Both the position numbers and the translations under genes were made by a program. Shown in pieces: positions 13,427 to 21,934 of a DNA stretch of 24,234 nt. Source of the stretch: Tumulicola sp039922955 (GTDB lineage Bacteria > Vulcanimicrobiota > Vulcanimicrobiia > Vulcanimicrobiales > Vulcanimicrobiaceae); the NCBI GenBank assembly GCA_039922955.1, contig JBDTDR010000024.1:1-24234 (forward strand), in the 5' to 3' direction. The notes under the pieces were generated by a model. The model saw only the letters and a program-made list of their open reading frames with translations. It ran no database searches and was not told the DNA's origin. Position 1 is the stretch's first letter, and the number at the start of each line of letters is the position of its first letter.

Positions 13427-14647
13427 TTAGCTCAGTACCGGGATCTTCGTGAACGAGCCGCCCAGGATCGCCGTCGACGGCCGGCCGAGCCAGCGTTCGA
13501 GCACCGTGGCGTAGACGCTGCGGAAGTCGGTCGTGTAGCGCACGTTGCCCATGTTGGTGTTGCCAAGGTCCGGCGCAGTCCCGTACACGCCGCCTTTGAC
13601 GCCGCCGCCGATCAGGAACAACGGCGAGGCTTCGCCGTGGTCGGTGCCGCGGCTGCCGTTTTCGGCAACGCGGCGGCCAAACTCGCTGAAGGTCATGGTC
13701 AGGACCCGGCGATCGTTGCCGTGGGCCGCCAAGTCTGAGTAAAACGCCGACATTGCGTCAGAAAACTGCGCCAGGAGATTGTTTTGGGTGGCCGTCTGGC
13801 TCACGTGCGTGTCGAACGATCCGTGCGAGACGTACACGATCTTCGTCCCGAGATCGCTGCCGACGATCTGCGCGGCGAGCGCCAAACTCCGCCCGATCGG
13901 GGTCGCCGGGTAGGCTGCCTGCGTCTTGTAACCCGAGATCAGCCGCGGCAACTCTTCGGAACTGCGCTGAGCGTGGTCTTCGATCTTCATGACGTGCGAA
14001 AGGTAGGGCGAGCTGAAGGGCAGACTCCGGTCGTGCGAGTTCTGCGAAAAGGCGCGTCGCGCCATCGGGTCGCGATCCGCGACGAGACCGTACTGGGCGA
14101 GGTTGGAAATCGTCGGAATGTCGGTGCGGTTGGCAACCAGCACTTCGGGGAGCAGCTGCGAGACGGCCACGCCTTTGAAGAGGTTCCTCTCGGGGAGGTC
14201 GGCGTCGTCGAGATACCGGCCAAGCCAGCCGGTATGTTCGTAGCGCTCGGGGACGCCGGTCTGCCAAATCTCACTGGACCGGAAGTGCGAATGATCCGCG
14301 TTCGGGTAGCCTACACCCTGGACGACGGCCACCATCCCCTTATCGTACATCGCTTTGAACGACTGCATTTTGGAGTTGAACCCGAGCTGTGCGTCGATCG
14401 CGAGCACGTCGCTCGCCGGGATCGCCAGCGACGGACGCATTTGGTAGTACTGCGGATTGCCGTGCGGCACGACGCAGTTCAGCCCGTCATTTCCGCCGTT
14501 GAGGTTGACGATAACGAGGCAGCGGCCCGCAGCTCCGGGCAGCCCCGGCAGCGGCGACTGCGCGAGCGCCTGGGCAAAGAGGTGATCGCCGTTGGCGACG
14601 ACCGCAAGTCCCGAAACCGTTCCAAGAAGAAAATTTAGCCGTCTCAT
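13427..14647 (-). CDS. DUF1501 protein, probably exported
   Basis: This 406-residue protein of the DUF1501 family (sulfatase/phosphatase-like fold) has CLVIVNLNGGNDGLNCVVP near the start, then GVGYPNADHSHFRSSEIWQTG, VYVSHGSFDTHVSQ and FSEFGRRVAENGSRGTDHGEASPLFLIGGGVKGG. These match the conserved metal/active-site blocks of the family. The N-terminus MRRLNFLLGTVSGLAVVANG has a twin arginine and a hydrophobic stretch, which fits the Tat export common in this family. The frame extends 20 codons further up, but the ATG at 14645-14647 has GAGG upstream and begins the signal. DUF1501 genes usually follow DUF1800 genes, as here after 13 bases. The substrate is unknown. Confidence 0.93.
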   Translation of the reverse strand: MRRLNFLLGTVSGLAVVANGDHLFAQALAQSPLPGLPGAAGRCLVIVNLNGGNDGLNCVVPHGNPQYYQMRPSLAIPASDVLAIDAQLGFNSKMQSFKAMYDKGMVAVVQGVGYPNADHSHFRSSEIWQTGVPERYEHTGWLGRYLDDADLPERNLFKGVAVSQLLPEVLVANRTDIPTISNLAQYGLVADRDPMARRAFSQNSHDRSLPFSSPYLSHVMKIEDHAQRSSEELPRLISGYKTQAAYPATPIGRSLALAAQIVGSDLGTKIVYVSHGSFDTHVSQTATQNNLLAQFSDAMSAFYSDLAAHGNDRRVLTMTFSEFGRRVAENGSRGTDHGEASPLFLIGGGVKGGVYGTAPDLGNTNMGNVRYTTDFRSVYATVLERWLGRPSTAILGGSFTKIPVLS

Positions 14648-14660
14648 GCCTTTGCCTCGT

Positions 14661-16145
<1,485 letters not shown>

Positions 16146-16152
16146 CGGCCGT

Positions 16153-16161
16153 AGTATAGCA
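16153..16161 (-). promoter_or_regulatory. Extended -10 promoter of the DUF1800-DUF1501 unit
   Basis: On the - strand TGC followed by TATACT (TATACT at 16158-16153) is an extended -10 element. Seven bases downstream falls at about 16146, next to the A of the ATG at 16145, so the mRNA is predicted to be leaderless. No good -35 is seen, as is common with extended -10 promoters. Confidence 0.55.
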
Positions 16162-16264
16162 CTCGGACGCGGCGACGGAGCCGCGCGAGCGGCACATCTA
16201 ACCGCCGCTTCATTCCCGCCCGGGCGACCGGAACGAGGCCCCCGAGCGCCGAAAGGCGCGGCCG

Positions 16265-17848
16265 ATGGCACTCTTGGAATCGCGTCTGGAACGAGACTCG
16301 GAAAAATTTGCTCGGAACGCGGCGCGCATGGAGGGCATGGTTGCCGAGTTGCGCGAGCGGCTGATCGGCGCTCGCGCGGGCGGTGGCCCCGAAGCGCTCA
16401 AAAAGCACCGCAAGCGCGGCAAGCTGACCGCTCGCGAGCGCATCGAGCGCGCGATCGATCCGGGTTCGGACTTCCTCGAGTTTTCGGCGCTGGCCGCCAA
16501 CGGCATGTATTCGGACGCCTCGCCCGCGGCCGGAATCGTCACCGGCATCGGCATCGTGGAAGGCCAGCATTGCGCGATCGTCGCCAACGACGCGACGGTC
16601 AAAGGCGGCACCTATTATCCGATCACGGTAAAGAAACACCTGCGTACCCAAGAGATCGCCGAGCAGAATCACCTGCCGTGCATTTATTTGGTGGATTCCG
16701 GGGGCGCGTTCTTGCCGCTGCAGGCCGACGTGTTTCCCGACCGCGAGCATTTCGGGCGCATCTTCTACAACCAAGCGCGCATGTCGGGCAAGCGCATTCC
16801 GCAGATTGCCGCCGTGATGGGGTCGTGCACCGCCGGCGGCGCGTACGTTCCGGCGATGAGCGACGAAACCGTCATCGTAAAGGGCAACGGAACGATTTTT
16901 CTAGGCGGACCGCCGCTGGTGAAAGCGGCAACCGGCGAGGAAGTGACGGCCGAGGAACTCGGCGGCGCGGACGTCCACACGCGGGTCTCGGGCGTTGCCG
17001 ACCACTTCGCCAACGACGACGCGCACGCGCTCTCGATCGTTCGCGACATCGTTGCCAACCTTCACCTGGAACTCGCGCCGCAGTGGGACCGCGTCGCCCC
17101 GCAGGCGCCGAAGTACGACCCGCGCGACATCTACGGCATCATTCCTTCGGACACGCGCACCGGCTACGACGTGCGCGAAATCATCGCTCGGCTGGTCGAT
17201 GCGTCGGAATTCCACGAGTTCAAGGCGCGCTACGGGGCCACGCTGGTTTGCGGCTTTGCCCGCATTGAAGGGCATCCGATCGGTATCCTCGCCAACAACG
17301 GCATTCTGTTTAGCGAAAGCGCGCTCAAGGGGGCCCATTTCATCGAGCTGTGCGCGCAGCGCGGTACGCCGCTGCTGTTCCTGCAAAACATCACGGGCTT
17401 CATGGTCGGCAAAGAGTACGAGAATCGCGGCATTGCCAAAGACGGCGCCAAGCTGGTGACGGCGGTCGCGTGCGCCGAAGTGCCGAAGTTCACCGTCGTC
17501 ATCGGTGGAAGTTTCGGCGCCGGCAACTACGGCATGTGCGGGCGCGCCTATTCGCCGCGTCAGTTGTGGATGTGGCCCAACGCGCGCATCAGCGTCATGG
17601 GCGGTCCGCAGGCCGCCAGCGTGCTCTCGACGGTCAAGGGCGACATGACGCCCGAAGAAAAAACCGCGTTCGAAGCGCCGATTCTCGAAAAGTACGAGCG
17701 CGAGGGCAACCCCTACTATTCGACGGCGCGGCTCTGGGACGACGGCATCATCGACCCGCTCGACACGCGCCGCGCGATCGCCATCGGTCTGGACGCCGCC
17801 GCGCACGCACCCCAGCCGCGCACGCGCTTCGGCATCTTCCGGATGTAG
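16265..17848 (+). CDS. liuB: Methylcrotonyl-CoA carboxylase, carboxyltransferase (beta) subunit
   Basis: This subunit moves CO2 from biotin to 3-methylcrotonyl-CoA, forming 3-methylglutaconyl-CoA in leucine breakdown. The 527-residue protein has the family layout: HRKRGKLTARERIERAIDPGSDFLE near the start, GGTYYPITVKKHLR, an N-terminal acyl-CoA site with GSCTAGGAYVPAMSDE (186-201), and a C-terminal carboxybiotin half with NITGFMVGKEYENRGIAKDGAKLV and GGSFGAGNYGMCGRAYSPR (from 414). HTRVSGVADHFANDD and FLGGPPLVKAATGEEV are typical of the methylcrotonyl rather than the propionyl group, and the other leu-pathway genes downstream support this. ATG 16265 follows AAAGG. It diverges from DUF1800, and its alpha subunit lies 4 kb away at 21931. 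Confidence 0.92.
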   Translation: MALLESRLERDSEKFARNAARMEGMVAELRERLIGARAGGGPEALKKHRKRGKLTARERIERAIDPGSDFLEFSALAANGMYSDASPAAGIVTGIGIVEGQHCAIVANDATVKGGTYYPITVKKHLRTQEIAEQNHLPCIYLVDSGGAFLPLQADVFPDREHFGRIFYNQARMSGKRIPQIAAVMGSCTAGGAYVPAMSDETVIVKGNGTIFLGGPPLVKAATGEEVTAEELGGADVHTRVSGVADHFANDDAHALSIVRDIVANLHLELAPQWDRVAPQAPKYDPRDIYGIIPSDTRTGYDVREIIARLVDASEFHEFKARYGATLVCGFARIEGHPIGILANNGILFSESALKGAHFIELCAQRGTPLLFLQNITGFMVGKEYENRGIAKDGAKLVTAVACAEVPKFTVVIGGSFGAGNYGMCGRAYSPRQLWMWPNARISVMGGPQAASVLSTVKGDMTPEEKTAFEAPILEKYEREGNPYYSTARLWDDGIIDPLDTRRAIAIGLDAAAHAPQPRTRFGIFRM

Positions 17849-17877
17849 GCGTTCCCATCGTTCGACGTGAAGGGCGC

Positions 17878-18774
17878 GTGGCGGTGGTTGGGGCGTACGC
17901 CGGCATGTGCGCGATTTGGGGAACCACGTGGCTCGCGATCAAGGTCTCGCTGCAGTACCTTCCGCCGATGACCGGCGTCGGGCTGCGCTTCGTCATCGCA
18001 GGCCTGCTGCTTTACGCGGCGGCCGCCGGGCTCGGCGCGCTTCGCCCGTTGCGCGAGGTTCCGTGGAAGCTCGTATCCGTGTTGGCCGGCTTTCTCTTCG
18101 GCCTGAACTACGTTTTAACGTACGTCGCCGAAACGCGGCTGGATTCGGGGCTGGTTGCGGTGCTTTTTGGAACGCTGCCGTTCTTCGTTTTCGCCTTCGC
18201 CCACCTGCTCGCGAACGAACGCACGACGGCGCGCATTTGGTTGGGAGCACTCGTCGCGTTTGCGGGCGTCGGCGTCATTTCGCTCGCCGGCCAGGTGCGC
18301 GGCTCGCCGCTCTTCGCGCTCGCCGCAGTCGGCGCGGCGGCCGTGTCCGCGTTCGGAAACGTCTATGCGAAGCGGCACTCGCATCACCAACCGCTGCTGG
18401 TACTTCCACCCGCGATGCTGCTGGCCGGGATCGCGGTCGGCGCGCTGGGCCTGGCGACCGAACGCACGCACTGGGATCGTGCGTTTAGCGCGCCCTCGCT
18501 GGCGGCGCTCCTCTATCTCGCGATCCTCGGCAGCGGCATCGCGTTCTTTCTCAACCTGTGGGTGCTGCACCGGGTCGCCGCGTGGATCGTCGGACTGTCG
18601 GCCTTGATTATTCCGGTTATCGCCGTCGCGGTCGGCATTTTCTTGGGCGGCGAAACCTTCACGTGGCGCGAGCTTATCGGCTCCGCGCTAGTCGTCCTCG
18701 GCATTTGGATCGCGCTCTCGCAACGCGAACGCGTCGAGCCGCCGGATTACTCGGGCGCAAACGCACCCGGGTAA
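17878..18774 (+). CDS. EamA/DMT-superfamily transporter
   Basis: This protein of about 298 residues has ten hydrophobic helices in two homologous EamA halves. The first half starts GAYAGMCAIWGTTWLAIKVSLQYLPP and includes FLFGLNYVLTYVAETRLDSGLVAVLF. The second begins LAAVGAAAVSAFGNVYAKRH and ends LIIPVIAVAVGIFLGGETFTWRELIGSALVVLGIWIAL, the standard last pair of helices. DMT exporters of this type move amino acids or other metabolites out of the cell; the substrate here is unknown. The start is GTG 17878 or GTG 17884, both near GAAGGG (17869-17874). It lies 29 bases after liuB and may be cotranscribed, so export of a branched-chain metabolite is possible but unsupported. Its last 28 bases overlap the convergent gene. 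Confidence 0.9.
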   Translation: MAVVGAYAGMCAIWGTTWLAIKVSLQYLPPMTGVGLRFVIAGLLLYAAAAGLGALRPLREVPWKLVSVLAGFLFGLNYVLTYVAETRLDSGLVAVLFGTLPFFVFAFAHLLANERTTARIWLGALVAFAGVGVISLAGQVRGSPLFALAAVGAAAVSAFGNVYAKRHSHHQPLLVLPPAMLLAGIAVGALGLATERTHWDRAFSAPSLAALLYLAILGSGIAFFLNLWVLHRVAAWIVGLSALIIPVIAVAVGIFLGGETFTWRELIGSALVVLGIWIALSQRERVEPPDYSGANAPG

Positions 18775-19466
18775 AGCGCGAAATATTTCGGCGTCTCGAT
18801 CCACTTGCCGCCGCGGTAGCTCAGGACGGCGGTCGCCCGCGCCTTCGTAGGACAGCACATCGGTGCCGTTGCGTTGTAGTAAGGTCCGCTCAGAACGATT
18901 GCATCTCGGACGTTGCCGTGGGCAGGCGCAAGGGTTGCCTTCAGATCGCATCCATTGCGCAGGGAGACGGCCGGAACCACCTTTCCCGAGCTGCCCGTCG
19001 CAAAGACCGTCACGGTGGCAGCGCCGCAATCGGCTCCGGTCTCGTGCGACTGCACGACCAGCTGCTGCACGCCGGATTGCATGAGTTCGGCGTTCCCCAC
19101 GATCTGCAGCGTTTGCACGGGAAACCACATCTTTGCGCCGGTGGCCTGCTTGACGACCGAAAGCGGTCCGCCGTCCGCCGGCGACTGGTATTTACGATGA
19201 TACGTCGTGCCGTCGATCGCGTAGATCGAAAGATACCACTGATAGAAACTCGTCCCATTTGCGGCGCCGGCGAGCTTCTTGCTCGCTACGGCGCGCCATT
19301 GGCTATGCATCGCCTCTCCGCGCAGATACACGAGACGGTTTTGGACGACCGTCCCGGCCGGCACCGGCGACAACGTGTAGTTAGCCGGCTCCTCCGCAGC
19401 CGCCGGAATGACCAGCGGCAACGCGGCCAGCAACGCGAAGGTGGTTAACGAGCGAAGTCGATGCAT
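18747..19466 (-). CDS. Secreted protein with CCP motif, unknown function
   Basis: This 239-residue protein has a clear signal peptide: MHRLRSLTTFALLAALPLVIP with cleavage after AAA (residue 24). The mature part is beta-rich (TVVQNRLVYLRG, QLVVQSHETGADCG) and ends with SGPYYNATAPMCCPTKARATAVLSYRGGKW. The segment D/A-P-x-C-C-P-[T/S]-K/R followed by an aromatic strand resembles the C-terminal motif of LppP/LprE-type and related periplasmic proteins. I take this as a loose resemblance and not a family assignment. The start codon lies at the edge of a perfect eight-base hairpin (19448-19473), with AGGA just outside it. It may be the third gene of the cytochrome b/molybdoenzyme unit, after a 78-base gap. 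Confidence 0.75.
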   Translation of the reverse strand: MHRLRSLTTFALLAALPLVIPAAAEEPANYTLSPVPAGTVVQNRLVYLRGEAMHSQWRAVASKKLAGAANGTSFYQWYLSIYAIDGTTYHRKYQSPADGGPLSVVKQATGAKMWFPVQTLQIVGNAELMQSGVQQLVVQSHETGADCGAATVTVFATGSSGKVVPAVSLRNGCDLKATLAPAHGNVRDAIVLSGPYYNATAPMCCPTKARATAVLSYRGGKWIETPKYFALYPGAFAPE

Positions 19467-19473
19467 CGCTCGT
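19448..19473 (-). promoter_or_regulatory. Hairpin at the start codon of the secreted protein
   Basis: ACGAGCGA (19448-19455) and TCGCTCGT (19466-19473) are perfectly inverted around ten bases. On the - strand the A of the ATG is the last base of the first arm and TG lies in the loop. AGGA is on the 5' side of the stem. An inner palindrome, CGATGCATCG, is present. It could affect initiation or bind a regulator. Confidence 0.4.
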
Positions 19474-19544
19474 CCTACGATGCTTGCGAACCCGCGACCT
19501 TCAAGCCGAGTCCGTGTCGCCCGTTGGTTAGATGCTAGGAGTCC

Positions 19545-20285
19545 CTAGATGCCCGCGTACCACTCGTAGCCCTGGTCTTCCCAGTAGCCACCGCGGCCGG
19601 CCTGAATGTTTGCGAAATTGCCAACCAGCTCGATTCGGCCGATCCACTTGGCGCTCTTGTATCCGAGTTGGGTCGGCACCCGCAGCCGCACCGGGGCGCC
19701 GTGCTCGGGATCGAGCGGGGCGTCATTGAGCCGCATCGCGAGCAGCGCTTGCGGATGGCGAGCCTGATGCAGATCCAAACTCTCGTAGTACAAATTTCCC
19801 GAGCCGTCGTCGTCCAGGCAGTGAAACACGACGTAGCGCGCGTCGCTGCGCGGCCGTACTGCGTCTAAAACGTCGCTCAGGCGCACGCCGCTCCACTTGC
19901 CGATCGCACTCCACCCTTCGACGCAGTCGTGACGCGTGATTTGAGTCTGCTGCGGCATGCGGCGCAGTTCGGCCAGCGCAAACACGTGACGGCGGTCCAC
20001 GGCGCCATCGACGACCAGGGTGTACGCAGTGAAATTACCGGCCGCCAAACGCATGTACCGGCTATCGCTCGGCACCGAAAAACCATTTACGCGGAAATTG
20101 CGATCCACGTCGCTTTCCCGATATTCGCGCGCCATGCCGCGCGTCCCGATGAGCGCGTGGTTCAAACCTTCAGCCGAAGCGAGCACGTTCTTCACGGCGG
20201 CGCTGTTATTGAGCGCGCTCCCGATCGGGCCGCAGCCGGCGAGCGCGGCCGAAACGGTCGAAGCCAGAAAGAGCCGGCGTTTCAC
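19545..20285 (-). CDS. Molybdopterin-dependent oxidoreductase, Tat-exported lipoprotein
   Basis: This 246-residue protein belongs to the sulfite oxidase/MsrP-like fold. The Mo-ligand cysteine is Cys121 in ITRHDCVEGWSAIGKWSG. Cofactor and structural blocks follow: YYESLDLHQARHPQALLAMRLNDAPL, EHGAPVRLRVPTQLGYKSAKWIGRIEL and GYWEDQGYEWY at the end. The N-terminus MKRRLFLASTVSAALAGCG joins a twin-arginine signal (KRRLFL) with a lipobox (LAGC, Cys18), so the folded enzyme is probably exported by Tat and anchored by lipid. The start is GTG 20283-20285, overlapping the cytochrome stop as GTGA with GAGG upstream. No dimerisation domain of true sulfite oxidases is present. The substrate is unknown; sulfoxides or sulfite are options. 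Confidence 0.92.
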   Translation of the reverse strand: MKRRLFLASTVSAALAGCGPIGSALNNSAAVKNVLASAEGLNHALIGTRGMAREYRESDVDRNFRVNGFSVPSDSRYMRLAAGNFTAYTLVVDGAVDRRHVFALAELRRMPQQTQITRHDCVEGWSAIGKWSGVRLSDVLDAVRPRSDARYVVFHCLDDDGSGNLYYESLDLHQARHPQALLAMRLNDAPLDPEHGAPVRLRVPTQLGYKSAKWIGRIELVGNFANIQAGRGGYWEDQGYEWYAGI

Positions 20286-21085
20286 GGCCCCACCTCGTCG
20301 CGATCGCCGACGCGATACCAACCCGTGATCATCGCACGCATTTGATTGACCACGCCCTGCGTTGCGACCTGGAACGTATGCACCGCAAAGAATCCCAGCA
20401 GCAGCAGCATGCCGGCAAAGTGCCAGAGACGTGCGAACTGCCGGCCGCCCAGCAGCGCCGTCAGCGGGTTCGCGATCGCGTCGATGCCCGGCGAGAGCGC
20501 CAGCCCGGTAATCACGACCAGCGGCGCGATGACGAAGAGCACCGCGGTATACGACGCCTTCTGCAGCGGATTGTAGGTGCCGTGCGGCGGCGGATCCTTG
20601 CGCAGCCGGAGATAGTACGCTTGCATCGGCCAGAGCTTCCGGAGATCGCCCGGTCGCAGAATCAGCTCGCGCAGGTTTCCTTTGATCGCCGTTGATGCCA
20701 GCCAGGCGAGCCAGCACAGCGTCGCCGCCCATGCAAAGAACAGATGCCAGCGGCGCCCCGCGGCAAGGTCTTGGGAGCCGGGAATCGTGAGCCATCCCGG
20801 GAAGGCGTGGGGCCCGCGCGCGCCCATGCCGTCGTCGGTCCACCCCAGCCACCCGGTCGTCCCGAAGGTGTGGCCGAAGATTGTGGTCGTGCCGACGCCG
20901 TCGGCGGGCGCTTGGATGGCCAACACGCGGCGAGCCGGATCGCTCTTGTCGGACGCGTCCAGATTGGGCGACGCGTTGAAGATCTGTAAGCCGCTTGAAA
21001 CCAGCACCGCGAATGCAATCACCCAAAACCAGTGGCTGGCCCGGGTCAGGAAGGCGTAACGATAGATCACCCGCACGTACGGCAC
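20282..21085 (-). CDS. Cytochrome b561-type membrane subunit
   Basis: This protein of about 267 residues has several membrane helices and histidines placed as in the Ni/Fe-hydrogenase cytochrome b / b561 family: LTRASHWFWVIAFAVLVSSGLQI, RRWHLFFAWAATLCWL, LWHFAGMLLLLGFFAVHTFQV. Such subunits take electrons from quinol and hand them to, or receive them from, a periplasmic redox partner. The neighbouring molybdoenzyme, coupled by a GTGA overlap, is the obvious partner, in the manner of MsrPQ or YedYZ though the protein families differ. The start is unclear: GTG codons at 21085, 21076 and 21070 (first base) are all possible. I take the first because TATACT at 21105-21100 predicts a transcript from about 21093. 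No Shine-Dalgarno stands out. Confidence 0.88.
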   Translation of the reverse strand: MPYVRVIYRYAFLTRASHWFWVIAFAVLVSSGLQIFNASPNLDASDKSDPARRVLAIQAPADGVGTTTIFGHTFGTTGWLGWTDDGMGARGPHAFPGWLTIPGSQDLAAGRRWHLFFAWAATLCWLAWLASTAIKGNLRELILRPGDLRKLWPMQAYYLRLRKDPPPHGTYNPLQKASYTAVLFVIAPLVVITGLALSPGIDAIANPLTALLGGRQFARLWHFAGMLLLLGFFAVHTFQVATQGVVNQMRAMITGWYRVGDRDEVGP

Positions 21086-21099
21086 TTCGGCATTTCCAT

Positions 21100-21105
21100 A
21101 GTATA
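21100..21105 (-). promoter_or_regulatory. -10 element of the cytochrome b/molybdoenzyme unit
   Basis: TATACT on the - strand lies about 15 bases before the first candidate GTG start of the cytochrome gene. No convincing -35 is seen. The predicted leader is short (8-23 bases, depending on the start). Confidence 0.45.
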
Positions 21106-21151
21106 ACGCTTCCCAGGCTCGATTGGATGAAAGCGAGAATCCGAACCCGAC

Positions 21152-21934
21152 ATGCCTGAAAATACGGTTACCCTTACCTTCGCCGACGGCGTCGCACGCG
21201 TCACCCTCGCTCGCCCCGACGTTCGCAACGCTTTCAACGCCAACGTCATCGCCGAGCTGCACGACGCGTTCACGCGGATCGCCGCCGCCGACGACGTGCG
21301 GGCGGTCGTTCTTGCCGGGCAAGGCACCGTCTTTTGCGGCGGTGCCGACGTCAACTGGATGCGCGAATCGCTCGACCTGAGCTTCGAAGCCAACGCGATC
21401 GGTGCCGAACGCATGAGCGACATGTTCCGCGCGATCGACAACTGTCCCCGGCCCGTGATCGCGCGCATTCAGGGCGCCGCACTGGGCGGTGGCGCCGGGC
21501 TGGCCGCCGCGTGCGACGTCGCGGTTGCGGCCGACGACGCGATCTTCGGGTTCACCGAAGTCAAACTCGGCATCATACCCGCGGTAATCTCGCCGTTCGT
21601 GCTGGCGAAGATCGGCGCTTCGCACGCGCGCGCCCTGTTTCTTACCGGCGAGCGCTTCGACGCGGCGCGGGCCGCGCGCATCGGCCTAGTGCACGACGTG
21701 GTCCCGGCCGCTCGGCTCGATGCCGCGGTCGATCGCGTGATTGCCGAGATCCGCAGCGCCGGCCCGTACGCGGTACGCGCGGCCAAACTGCTCGTGCGCC
21801 GGGTGCTCGACGCCACCTACGAAGAGTCCCGCGCGATCACCACGCTTGCGATCGCCAACCTACGCATCAGTCCCGAAGGGCAAGAAGGTTTGCGTGCGTT
21901 TCTCGAACGGCGCAAGGCGAGCTTCCACGCATGA
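21152..21934 (+). CDS. liuC: Methylglutaconyl-CoA hydratase (enoyl-CoA hydratase family)
   Basis: This enzyme hydrates 3-methylglutaconyl-CoA to HMG-CoA in leucine degradation. The 260-residue crotonase-fold protein has VFCGGADVNWMRES (60-73); the G-A-D-x-x-W-M form is typical of LiuC/AtuE-type hydratases. The oxyanion-hole block GAALGGGAGLAAACDVAVAADD spans 108-129, and FGFTEVKLGIIPAVISPFV (132-150) carries the acidic catalytic residue Glu136. LTGERFDAARAARIGLVHDVV follows. Length is normal. It starts at ATG 21152 with only a weak Shine-Dalgarno, and its TGA overlaps the liuA start as ATGA. It opens the liuC-liuA-liuE operon, divergent from the cytochrome gene. Confidence 0.92.
   Translation: MPENTVTLTFADGVARVTLARPDVRNAFNANVIAELHDAFTRIAAADDVRAVVLAGQGTVFCGGADVNWMRESLDLSFEANAIGAERMSDMFRAIDNCPRPVIARIQGAALGGGAGLAAACDVAVAADDAIFGFTEVKLGIIPAVISPFVLAKIGASHARALFLTGERFDAARAARIGLVHDVVPAARLDAAVDRVIAEIRSAGPYAVRAAKLLVRRVLDATYEESRAITTLAIANLRISPEGQEGLRAFLERRKASFHA

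Noticed and set aside
17350..17877. Long N-terminal extension of the EamA transporter, suggesting a fusion with liuB
   Set aside because: The frame lies inside liuB in another phase and is Arg-rich; liuB has its own stop at 17846-17848.
19535..19548. CTAGG-AGTC-CCTAG as terminator of the molybdoenzyme gene
   Set aside because: Only five base pairs and no T-run; too weak to call.
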